Source of the DNA: Fluviicola taffensis DSM 16823
GTDB taxonomy: Bacteria; Bacteroidota; Bacteroidia; Flavobacteriales_D; Crocinitomicaceae
Assembly: GCF_000194605.1 (NCBI RefSeq)
Contig: NC_015321.1
Location: 3,224,001-3,288,000, forward strand
Direction: 5' to 3'
DNA: 64,000 nucleotides
The translations under genes were made by a program, and so were the position numbers. The notes below the pieces were generated by a model. The model was not told the DNA's origin. It did no database searches and was given only the letters and a program-made list of their open reading frames with translations. Shown one piece after another: positions 16,120 through 23,664 of the stretch. Numbering within the stretch: position 1 is the first letter of the stretch; each line of letters starts with the position of its first letter.

Positions 16120-18417
16120 TTATTTAATAACCGTCACAAAACCATGATACTTCGTATTCACGCCATTGTTATTTGTAACGACAAATACATACGTGTAAAC
16201 TCCATCAGGCACAAGGAATCCTTCTTTTGTTTTACCATCCCAACTTAAATCATCTTCGTGAAATTCTTTGATCAAATTCCCCCAGCGATTTACGATAAAT
16301 CCTTCATCTAGAAAACCTCCCATAATACTGATTGAGAAGAAATCATTGACGTTATCATTGTTCGGAGTAAATACATTTGGAATGAATACCGCGTAGTCTT
16401 CAATCGTACAATCTGTAAAAAGTATTTGAGCAGTGTGAGTTGTTGGACAACCATTTCCATCCAAAATATTCGTCACTATATTATCTGGTTGTAAATACCA
16501 TGTTCCTTGAAATTCAATGGAATCGCCAATACAAGTACTTAGGTTTTGAGAGGTTGGATTTACTGTAAAGATTGAAAGATTTAACGTGTGTGTACTATCA
16601 CATCCATTTTGATCGGTAGTAACAAATGGGTAAGAACCAGCGACAGTCAAGTTTTGACCATTGAACAGGTAGCTGTCTCCAGGGCAAATACTTTGAGCTT
16701 CATTTGTTGTTTGCGGAGTACATCCAGTTACAATAATTGTTTGACAATCTTGTGAAGCACATGCTCCTGCACCTACTGAATAACAAATTTGATACGTTCC
16801 AGCTCCAGCCGTTTGAGGATTGAATATTCCAGAATTGGAGATACATGTCCCGCAATTTGCTGTCCAAGTTCCGCCATTGCTTGCTGCTACAAATTGAACA
16901 GGAGCATCTGTTGTTGAGAAAGGTCCTGTTGTTTGGATTGTTGCATTTTGAATAGGTGTTCCAGCTGAAATAGTTCCTGATGCATTTCCTGTACATCCAT
17001 TTTGATCGGTAACAATTACAGAATAGGTTCCTGGACACTTATTTGAAATGTTAGCAAAAGTTCCATTATCAGACCAAAGGTATGCGTAAGGTCCAGTTCC
17101 TCCTGAAGCGCTTCCAGTCAAGCCACCGTCACAAGCTCCAGCACATGTTTCGTTTGCTGAAGTTACCGCAACATTGATTGGGCTTGTTCCATTTGAAACC
17201 GTTGTTTGAGCACTTCCTGTACAGCCGTTCTGATCTGTTACCTGAACAGTATAGGTTGCAGGACATAAATTGGAAATAGTTGCTGAAGAAGCACTATTCG
17301 ACCATAGAATCGTAAAAGGTGCTGTTCCTCCCGTGATAGTTGTAGACGCAGTTCCATTACATAAAGTCTGACAGGTTTCATTCGTTGAAGTTGCTTGAAC
17401 GGATAACGTACTTGCAGAATTTGTAACAGTAGCTTGAGCTGTCATAGAACAACCTCCAGCATCTGTTACAGTTACAGTATATGTTCCAGCGCACAATGTC
17501 GTAAGATTCGCAGTAGAAGCTCCATTTGACCATGAATAAGTGTAAGGAGTAGTTCCACCTGAAACGGTTGTACTTGCAGTTCCGCTACAGGTTGCTCCAC
17601 AACCTGTAGGTGTTGCACTTGTAGTAACTTGAATATTTGTTGTTATGCCACATTGCGGATTCATAGAACCAATCCATGCACTATTTGCAGTATTATTTGC
17701 AGCTCCTGGTGTTTCGTTTGTACCAACATTTCCAGATGTCCAGTTTGCTTGAGTTGCAGGGTTGTTGTTGGTGTTATTTGTCATAGAGAATACTTTGCTT
17801 CCAGCCGCTCCTGAGAAATAGATGATAGTATTTGTATTGTTTCCTCCCCAGCTTACTGAATGAGAGGGAGTTGTTGCTGTAATACTTGATCGTATTTGAA
17901 AAGAATCACCACCATTTGCCATTCCCAATTGTGACCAATTTCCACCTCCAATTGTCCAGCCTGCACTTGCAGGATAGGTTGCTACTGAATTCGTAGGACT
18001 TGTCGTTTGTCCTTCTAGTAAATTAGAGTTTACAGGGATAATCAAACGGCAGTTACCATCTGTCATACTTACATCATCTGTTGGAATAGCTGGATTACGT
18101 TCATTATCATTGTAAATAACAATCATTGTTCCTTGTGGAATACAACTCCAGAATGTACTGTTTGCAAAACGAATAGCTCCTGGTGCAATTCCATTTCCAC
18201 TTCCTGCGGCAAAGTATCCGTTATTATCGTCTAGAACGATGCCTCTTAGATCGATACATGGAGTAGGAGTTTGACAACTTGGTGTTCCAATAACCAATAA
18301 TTCAACGTATTCTTCAGTTCCGCTTCCTTGGGAAACTTCATTGATAATTAATTGTTGAGAATAAGATTGAAATGAAATAACTAAGATAAAACTAGCAATT
18401 ACGTGAAGAGAACGCAT
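16120..18417 (-). CDS. SprB-repeat surface protein with lamin-tail domain and T9SS type B sorting domain
   Basis: 765 residues. Signal peptide (about 1-20), then a lamin-tail-like domain (LIINEVSQGSGTEEYVELLV, about 22-240). Three tandem SprB repeats of ~60-75 residues follow (about 273-332, 347-407, 423-483), each with TYSWSNG-like and GTYTVTVTD...GC segments. Further Ig-like strands lead to the C-terminal gliding-motility-associated (CHU_C) domain: VFIPNVFTPNNDNVNDFF, NRWGNLI, DGKTKEG and PDGVYTYVFVV (about 680-765), a T9SS type B signal. Likely a cell-surface adhesin or gliding-related protein. A -7 box TATCTTTG lies at 18517-18510. Confidence 0.92.
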   Translation of the reverse strand: MRSLHVIASFILVISFQSYSQQLIINEVSQGSGTEEYVELLVIGTPSCQTPTPCIDLRGIVLDDNNGYFAAGSGNGIAPGAIRFANSTFWSCIPQGTMIVIYNDNERNPAIPTDDVSMTDGNCRLIIPVNSNLLEGQTTSPTNSVATYPASAGWTIGGGNWSQLGMANGGDSFQIRSSITATTPSHSVSWGGNNTNTIIYFSGAAGSKVFSMTNNTNNNPATQANWTSGNVGTNETPGAANNTANSAWIGSMNPQCGITTNIQVTTSATPTGCGATCSGTASTTVSGGTTPYTYSWSNGASTANLTTLCAGTYTVTVTDAGGCSMTAQATVTNSASTLSVQATSTNETCQTLCNGTASTTITGGTAPFTILWSNSASSATISNLCPATYTVQVTDQNGCTGSAQTTVSNGTSPINVAVTSANETCAGACDGGLTGSASGGTGPYAYLWSDNGTFANISNKCPGTYSVIVTDQNGCTGNASGTISAGTPIQNATIQTTGPFSTTDAPVQFVAASNGGTWTANCGTCISNSGIFNPQTAGAGTYQICYSVGAGACASQDCQTIIVTGCTPQTTNEAQSICPGDSYLFNGQNLTVAGSYPFVTTDQNGCDSTHTLNLSIFTVNPTSQNLSTCIGDSIEFQGTWYLQPDNIVTNILDGNGCPTTHTAQILFTDCTIEDYAVFIPNVFTPNNDNVNDFFSISIMGGFLDEGFIVNRWGNLIKEFHEDDLSWDGKTKEGFLVPDGVYTYVFVVTNNNGVNTKYHGFVTVIK

Positions 18418-18509
18418 TGTTTGAATGAAAAAAAACTCTAATTGAACTTGGTTTCAACAAAGAATCAACGGATCAGTGTATCAAGGATTACAAATTCAAT
18501 TTTTCAGGG

Positions 18510-18517
18510 CAAAGATA
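18510..18517 (-). promoter_or_regulatory. -7 promoter box of the SprB-repeat gene
   Basis: TATCTTTG on the minus strand, about 93 bases before the ATG at 18417. Exact TAnnTTTG match; -33 element unclear. Confidence 0.55.
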
Positions 18518-18572
18518 GAGCGAATTAGTTAATTTTTTGAGTAAGGAATGTTATTAAATGATTATGAATGGA

Positions 18573-18662
18573 TCTTAGGATTTTAAGATGTCAGGATTTT
18601 AGGACAGGGAATGAGGTAAATCAAGTCTTGATGTCTTAAAATCTTATTATCCTAAAATCTAA
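18573..18662. repeat. Intergenic octad array, AGGAT/AGGAC type, with inverted second half
   Basis: Degenerate words with period 8 (TTAGGATT, TTAAGATG, TCAGGATT, TTAGGACA) are followed after a short gap by their reverse-complement type (AAGTCTTG, ATGTCTTA, AAATCTTA, TTATCCTA). It can fold into one imperfect hairpin. Closest relative is the array at 37085-37160. It occupies the spacer upstream of the ECF sigma gene. Confidence 0.8.
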
Positions 18663-18711
18663 ATTAAACTTTTGGTATCATTACATCTCTTAAGATTGCT
18701 CGAAAACGGAT

Positions 18712-19215
18712 ATGACACTAGAACTACTGTATGAAAAATATGCCAAACAGGTTTTTAACCTCGCATTGCAGTATGTTCAAAATGTGAATGATGCAGAGGA
18801 AATTACGCAAGATGTTTTCTTGGCTGCTCACAACTCATTGGATAAATTTCGGAATGAATCAAGTCAGAGCACCTGGCTTTATCGGATTACAATCAATAAA
18901 TCATTGGATTTTCTAAAGGCAAAAAAACGAAAAAAACGGTTTTTCTGGTTTACCAATGAACTTTCCGAAAATGATTCCATTGAATTAAATCACCCAGGTG
19001 TTTTGATAGACAATAAAGAAGAAACCACATTTATTTTTTCATGCATCAATCAATTATCAGATAATCAAAAAACAGCATTGATTTTAAATAAAATTGAACA
19101 AATATCTATTCCCGAAATTGCTGAGATTATGAATCTCAATCCAAAAGCTGTTGAGTCATTGGTCCAAAGGGCAAAAGGAAATTTGGAGAAATTATTGAAA
19201 GAAAGAAGGAGTTAA
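18712..19215 (+). CDS. ECF-type RNA polymerase sigma factor
   Basis: 167 residues. Region 2 is seen in LLYEKYAKQVFNLALQY...DAEEITQDVFLAAHNSLDKF...STWLYRITINKSLDFLK (about 5-70), and region 4 in CINQLSDNQKTALILNKIEQISIPEIAEIMNLNPKAVESLVQRAKGNL (about 105-160), with no region 1 or 3: the extracytoplasmic-function group. It heads a tightly spaced run of six genes (6-base gap to the next, then overlaps) and presumably controls its own operon. The sequence before it is taken up by an octad repeat array. Confidence 0.95.
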   Translation: MTLELLYEKYAKQVFNLALQYVQNVNDAEEITQDVFLAAHNSLDKFRNESSQSTWLYRITINKSLDFLKAKKRKKRFFWFTNELSENDSIELNHPGVLIDNKEETTFIFSCINQLSDNQKTALILNKIEQISIPEIAEIMNLNPKAVESLVQRAKGNLEKLLKERRS

Positions 19216-19221
19216 GAAGAA

Positions 19222-19506
19222 ATGTCGTCTAATATGAAAACAACAAATGAAATGAATAACTTGGATGAAAAGCTGCGTCAGATTCAAAAGGTGGAACCCT
19301 CTCCTTTTTTATTTACGCGCATCCAAGCGAAATTGGAGGGAAAGCTTTCCTTGAGAGTATCTAGGAAAATGGCGTTGGCAAGTGTAATTGGTCTTTTTGC
19401 ATTGATTGCGATTAATAGTTGGATTTTAAATAAAGCCCAAAACAAACAATCAGATAATTTGCTCCAACAAATGAATTTAATCGAATCTCAACAAATCTAC
19501 AGATGA
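19222..19506 (+). CDS. Small single-pass membrane protein, probable anti-sigma factor
   Basis: 94 residues: a soluble N-terminal half (about 1-52), one membrane helix (ALASVIGLFALIAINSWIL, about 52-70) and a short outer tail. No zinc-binding anti-sigma motif (HX3CX2C) is present. Size, topology and place directly after an ECF sigma gene are like CnrY of the CnrYXH nickel/cobalt system, where a short membrane peptide holds the sigma factor. That function is inferred from context. An alternative start is the ATG at 19234. It overlaps the next gene by 4 bases. Confidence 0.75.
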   Translation: MSSNMKTTNEMNNLDEKLRQIQKVEPSPFLFTRIQAKLEGKLSLRVSRKMALASVIGLFALIAINSWILNKAQNKQSDNLLQQMNLIESQQIYR

Positions 19507-19949
19507 AAAAGGAGCGATTTTATCAATTGATCATACTTACGTTGATTTTAATTAACGGACTGCTTGTCTTTAGGATGTTTGGAGGAAAGGAAAGACATCC
19601 TCATCCGTTTGATGGACCTAGAAATCAAATTATAGAGCGGTTGCATTTTACTCCTGCTCAGGTCAAAAAATACGATCTGTTGATTCGAGAACACCAGAAG
19701 GGAATTCGTGGGGAAGAAGCTATTTTGATTCAAACCAAAAACGAATTGTATTCCAATCTGGATGGTCCATATAACGATTCAATCATTCTTCAAATAAACC
19801 AAATTCAACAAAATATAGAACAGATTCATTTGAAACACTTTAAGGATATTGAACAATTATGCACAAGTGATCAAAAAGTCTATTTCAAAGAATTACAGAA
19901 AGAAATCGCCCAATTATTTACCCGAAGAATGAAACCAAAAAGACCATGA
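19503..19949 (+). CDS. Spy/CpxP/CnrX-like periplasmic sensor protein
   Basis: 148 residues, anchored by one N-terminal helix (about 8-25). The rest is a four-helix hairpin rich in charged residues with the Spy-family pattern: LHFTPAQVKKYDLLIREHQ (an LTPXQ-type motif) and later KHFKDIEQLCTSDQKVYFKEL, its mirror. His residues at 32, 34, 48, 64, 109 and 112 could serve as metal ligands. In CnrX, a protein of similar size, this fold senses metal and releases the anti-sigma. Metal identity cannot be told from sequence; the copper-type genes downstream suggest copper. Overlaps both neighbours by 4 bases. Confidence 0.82.
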   Translation: MKKERFYQLIILTLILINGLLVFRMFGGKERHPHPFDGPRNQIIERLHFTPAQVKKYDLLIREHQKGIRGEEAILIQTKNELYSNLDGPYNDSIILQINQIQQNIEQIHLKHFKDIEQLCTSDQKVYFKELQKEIAQLFTRRMKPKRP

Positions 19950-20617
19950 GAATAGGACTTGTTATCGTTCTTTGGATAAGCAGTTTTAATCTGAATGCTC
20001 AGGTGAAAGTCGAATTTCAGTTGTGTTACAAAGAACAATTAGTTCATTTGAATGATACAATCATCAATCCGCTCACTCAGGATGAATGGGTGTTAAATAC
20101 TTTCAAATTCTATGTCTCTGATTTTGAAATTTTAAACGAAAAACAAGAATCTATTTCTTCCGATTTAACTCGTTTTCATTTAGTTGATTTCGAAAATACA
20201 CAAAGTACGAGTTGGAATTTGAAGGATAAACAAAATAATAGGGAGGTCATTCGGTTCGGATTTGGAATTGATAGCTTAACCAATGTTTCAGGAGCTTTTG
20301 GAGGCGGATTAGATCCTGTTAACGGGATGTATTGGACTTGGCAAAGCGGTTATATCAATTGTAAGATAGAAGGCTATTCGTCTAAATCCGGCGCTAAAGA
20401 TCATTCCTTTGAATACCATTTGGGAGGTTATTCTGGGAAACAAAATGCATTTCGAACTATTCTTCTTCCAGTTAAAACAGCTGATAGTTTAGTTGTTCAA
20501 TTGGATTTAGAACATTTTTTGAATAGTACCAACTTTCAAGAAGTACATCACATTATGTCTCCATCACAAAGCTCATTGAATTTTGTTGAGTTGTTAAGTA
20601 AGAGTTTTAAATTGTAA
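19946..20617 (+). CDS. MbnP family copper-binding periplasmic protein
   Basis: 223 residues with signal peptide (about 1-18, LNAQ). The MbnP hallmark DPVNGMYWTWQSGYI (about 123-137) is present, with Trp130 and Trp132; in characterised MbnP a Trp is oxidised to kynurenine by the di-haem partner MbnH and takes part in tight copper binding. FEYHLGGYSG (about 155-164) supplies a conserved His. The next gene, 2 bases on, encodes an MbnH-like di-haem protein, so the pair is complete. There is no methanobactin biosynthesis gene in the window, as is common for this family outside methanotrophs. Confidence 0.88.
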   Translation: MRIGLVIVLWISSFNLNAQVKVEFQLCYKEQLVHLNDTIINPLTQDEWVLNTFKFYVSDFEILNEKQESISSDLTRFHLVDFENTQSTSWNLKDKQNNREVIRFGFGIDSLTNVSGAFGGGLDPVNGMYWTWQSGYINCKIEGYSSKSGAKDHSFEYHLGGYSGKQNAFRTILLPVKTADSLVVQLDLEHFLNSTNFQEVHHIMSPSQSSLNFVELLSKSFKL

Positions 20618-20619
20618 AC

Positions 20620-21660
20620 ATGAAGAAGGTAGAATATGCTTGTTTACTTCTTTTTACTCTTATTATGAGTTCCTTTCTCTTTGTGAAGATTTTTGAGTTT
20701 CCAGCATCTTGGCCAAAACCTATTTATGATTTTAAAAAAAATCCGCTGGATGAATCGAAAATTGAATTGGGAAGAGCATTATTTTACGATCCGATTTTAT
20801 CTCTAGACAGCAGTATTTCCTGTGCGAGTTGTCATTCTTCTTATGTTGCCTTCACGCATGTGGATCACAAACTGAGTCATGGAATCTCTGATCGGATTGG
20901 AACGAGAAATACCCCTGCGTTGATGAATTTAGCTTGGCAAACAACCTTCATGTGGGACGGAGCAGTGAATCATTTGGATATGCAGGCGCTTGCTCCAATT
21001 AGTCATTCAGATGAAATGGGAAGTGACATTAAAGTGGTTGTGCAAAAACTTCAGCGAGTACCATTTTATCAGCATTTGTTTGAAAAAGCTTACGGAACGG
21101 ATAAAATTACTGGAGAGCGGGTCTTAAAATCACTTTCGCAGTTTATGTTGACGCTCGTCAGTTGCAATTCGAAATACGATAAAGTGAAGCGGAATGAAGC
21201 TGCTTTTTCAGATCAAGAGAACCGCGGTTACAGTTTATTCAAGCAACATTGTGCTGGTTGTCATTCAGAACCTCTTTTCACAAGCCATAAATTTGCGAAT
21301 AATGGGTTGACGATTGACACATCTTTGAATGATTTGGGAAGAATGAAGCAAACTGGAAGTTCATCAGATTCCTTGTGTTTTAAAATTCCAACTTTAAGAA
21401 ACGCAGAATACTCATTCCCATACATGCATGATGGGCGTTTCAAGAAACTTTCAGAAGTATTAAATCACTACGATTCAGGTATACAATCATCCAAAAGTTT
21501 AGCAAAAGAGCTTCAGAAAAGTTTCCATTTAACTTCTCAAAACAAAGTAGATTTGATTGCTTTTTTACTTACACTTTCTGATCGGGATTTTGTCATGAAT
21601 CAAAAAAGTGCCTATCCGAAAGAACTATTTTCTACCCGAGCGAAGGAATCGATTAAATAG
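20620..21660 (+). CDS. MbnH-like di-haem cytochrome c peroxidase family protein
   Basis: 346 residues; an N-terminal hydrophobic segment (about 6-25) acts as signal or anchor. Two haem-binding motifs, CASCH (68-72) and CAGCH (211-215), and the segments GTRNTPALMNLAW, FMWDGA, PFYMHDGRF-like FPYMHDGRF fit the CcpA/MauG/MbnH superfamily. Neighbourhood directly after mbnP favours MbnH (Trp oxidation of MbnP) over a general hydrogen-peroxide-removing peroxidase, though both remain possible. Haem attachment could use the CcsBA system encoded at 57957-61160. Confidence 0.9.
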   Translation: MKKVEYACLLLFTLIMSSFLFVKIFEFPASWPKPIYDFKKNPLDESKIELGRALFYDPILSLDSSISCASCHSSYVAFTHVDHKLSHGISDRIGTRNTPALMNLAWQTTFMWDGAVNHLDMQALAPISHSDEMGSDIKVVVQKLQRVPFYQHLFEKAYGTDKITGERVLKSLSQFMLTLVSCNSKYDKVKRNEAAFSDQENRGYSLFKQHCAGCHSEPLFTSHKFANNGLTIDTSLNDLGRMKQTGSSSDSLCFKIPTLRNAEYSFPYMHDGRFKKLSEVLNHYDSGIQSSKSLAKELQKSFHLTSQNKVDLIAFLLTLSDRDFVMNQKSAYPKELFSTRAKESIK

Positions 21661-21689
21661 GTCGTCTAACCAATCAAATGCTCTTAATT

Positions 21690-23039
21690 ATGAAACAGAT
21701 ATCTACAATTATTCTATTCTTCGTTTCCACAGGAATGGCTTTTTGCCAAGGACCAGCAATTACCTCTTGGTTACAAAACACCACTTTAATGGGAAGTCAT
21801 TACATCAGCGGAAATTCAACGGCTATTCAGGATAATATTCCAGTAAACACCCAATTGATTCAATATTCTACTTCATGGGTGTATGTCGCAACCAATGGAA
21901 TTCCTTCTTATCCTACAGGACCATTTTTGGATGGAAATCCTAGTCAGGCAACCGATCAAAATGCCATTTTTAAAATTCCATTGAACCCGACACAAAATAC
22001 AGGAACACTTACAGCTACTACAGGTGGAAATATTGGTGTTTTCATTAATGGAGTTGCGTTATTTGATTACCGAGATGGTGTTTCCTGGAAAAATTCCTCA
22101 GGTACAATTGCGGGTGGACCTGCAGGAGGAATGGGCGATGGCGTTTGGAACCGAGATGCGGTTGTTGGAGAACGAGGAGGTTTCGACTGCGCAAAAGGTC
22201 ATCCAGCAATGGGAAATTACCACCATCACCAAAGCCCAAGTGCATTTGATTTGGATTTACAAGTTATCTCAACGGTTTGTAATTTATATGACTCGGATGG
22301 TTTGTATGCTATTGATAGTACGCAGCATTCTCCATTGATTGGTTATGCGTATGATGGTTTTCCAATCTATGGAGCTTATGCACATAAAAATGCGAATGGA
22401 ACTGGTGGAATCGTACGTATGAAATCCTCTTTTTCTTTGAGAAATATCACCGTTAGAAATACGTATTACGATGGAAGTTCTGTTATAGCCGGACCAGCGG
22501 TTAATGCAACTTATCCTTTGGGATATTTCAGAGAAGATTATGAATTTATTGCTCCAGCAAGTGCCGATTATTTAGATATTCACAACGGTCGTTTTTGTAT
22601 CACTCCTGAATACCCAACTGGAATCTATTGTTATTTCGCTACTGTAGATGAAAATTGGAATTCGGCATATCCGTATGTGGTTGGTCCAACATTCTACGGG
22701 AATAAAGTGATGACGAAAGTTACATCAGTAGGAGAGACAACAACGACTTATACTCCAACGCCTGCAGGATTGACTCAAGCGGAGTTGGAAAGCCTCAACA
22801 TTGACCTATTCCCAAATCCAGCAACGGATTTAGTAGCAGTTCAAGTAAATGGACTGGTGAAAGAAAATTTAATAGTGGAATTGACAGATATGACAGGAAG
22901 AACAGTTTTAGAAAAAGTAATTCCTGCTGGAAGTACGATCGCCTTTTTTGATACACAAACACTTTATGCTGGAGATTACATCGTTCGAATAAAAACTTCA
23001 AGTAGCGCAATTACCAAGAGGTTGGTTATTTTGAAATAG
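21690..23039 (+). CDS. YHYH-domain secreted protein with T9SS type A sorting domain
   Basis: The ATG at 21690 gives a clean signal peptide (MKQISTIILFF...AFCQ); an ATG four codons earlier (21678) is possible. The YHYH domain shows GNYHHHQSPSAFDLD (His cluster at about 182-184 counted from 21678) and LIGYAYDGFPIYGAY. The C-terminal ~75 residues (IDLFPNPATDLVAVQV...LYAGDYIVRIKT) form a T9SS type A signal, so it is exported to the surface. YHYH proteins have no settled function; the His-rich motif and place after MbnP/MbnH suggest metal (copper) binding. It ends the operon before a bidirectional terminator. Confidence 0.88.
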   Translation: MKQISTIILFFVSTGMAFCQGPAITSWLQNTTLMGSHYISGNSTAIQDNIPVNTQLIQYSTSWVYVATNGIPSYPTGPFLDGNPSQATDQNAIFKIPLNPTQNTGTLTATTGGNIGVFINGVALFDYRDGVSWKNSSGTIAGGPAGGMGDGVWNRDAVVGERGGFDCAKGHPAMGNYHHHQSPSAFDLDLQVISTVCNLYDSDGLYAIDSTQHSPLIGYAYDGFPIYGAYAHKNANGTGGIVRMKSSFSLRNITVRNTYYDGSSVIAGPAVNATYPLGYFREDYEFIAPASADYLDIHNGRFCITPEYPTGIYCYFATVDENWNSAYPYVVGPTFYGNKVMTKVTSVGETTTTYTPTPAGLTQAELESLNIDLFPNPATDLVAVQVNGLVKENLIVELTDMTGRTVLEKVIPAGSTIAFFDTQTLYAGDYIVRIKTSSSAITKRLVILK

Positions 23040-23055
23040 ATTGGTTTTCAGTTTG

Positions 23056-23088
23056 AAAAAAACGCAGGCTAGTTGGTCTGCGTTTTTT
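23056..23088. terminator. Bidirectional terminator
   Basis: Stem AAAAAACGCAG (23057-23067) with CTGCGTTTTTT (23078-23088) around a 10-base loop, with A and T runs on both sides; it serves the YHYH gene and the convergent lipoprotein gene. Confidence 0.9.
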
Positions 23089-23497
23089 ATTCAGTTTTGC
23101 GGTAATAATCATCCTTTATAATACAGTAAGTTTTGCCTATAGGAATAGTATCATAACCACTGATAATGGTTGTTTCAGCTACGGTTGGCAATTGATTTAC
23201 TTTAAAGCGTTCACTGATAATTCCATGAGTAAGTTCTTGTCGCTTTGTATTATATCTCCATTTATGTGGATTTTCACCGTAATTATGGTCCTTTGAAAAA
23301 TTGCCATCTGAACCGTAAACCCATATAACTCCTCTACTTTTTTCATCCATGTCGATATACCAGCTTTCACCGTTTGTCTCTTCATGATACCAGCGACCAA
23401 TGAACTCTGGATGGGTTTTATGTACTGCTTTTCGATGGCAGGAGGTAGTGAAAATAGAAAGGAGCGTTATCAGAAAAGGATATGTAAAGTGATTCAT
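23087..23497 (-). CDS. Small lipoprotein of unknown function
   Basis: 136 residues with a lipoprotein signal (MNHFTYPFLITLLSIFTTSC, lipid-bearing Cys at 20). The remainder is a small beta-rich domain (HPEFIGRWYHEE..., ESWYIDMDE..., GVIWVYGSDGNF) that could be lipocalin-like; I do not recognise a family. A -7 box TAAGTTTG (minus strand 23524-23517) lies 20 bases before the start. Its stop overlaps the end of the shared terminator. Confidence 0.75.
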   Translation of the reverse strand: MNHFTYPFLITLLSIFTTSCHRKAVHKTHPEFIGRWYHEETNGESWYIDMDEKSRGVIWVYGSDGNFSKDHNYGENPHKWRYNTKRQELTHGIISERFKVNQLPTVAETTIISGYDTIPIGKTYCIIKDDYYRKTE

Positions 23498-23572
23498 TTG
23501 GTTATGATTGTGTTATCAAACTTAATTAAAATTTTTGATAAAATATAAATTGCTCATAATCAAATGATTGAC

Positions 23573-23600
23573 ATGTGATCTGTTCACATCTTTGTGAACA
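23573..23600. promoter_or_regulatory. Overlapping inverted repeats, possible operator
   Basis: ATGTGA-N5-TCACAT (23573-23589) overlaps TGTTCACA-N4-TGTGAACA (23581-23600), about 80-100 bases upstream of the lipoprotein start. The half-site TGTGA is like those of CRP/FNR-type regulators, but the spacing (5) differs from the usual 6. Confidence 0.4.
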
Positions 23601-23664
23601 CGAAAATTCCAGAATTCACAAATTTTAGTTCGTAATTAGATAGTAAGAATTTGGAAATTAAATA

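Noticed and set aside
16700-17038. Tandem repeats in 16700-17600 as a mobile or recombination element
   Set aside because: They are the codons of the three SprB protein repeats, explained by the protein.
20620-21660. Simple cytochrome c peroxidase for peroxide removal
   Set aside because: Not excluded, but direct coupling to an MbnP gene makes an MbnH-type role the better call.
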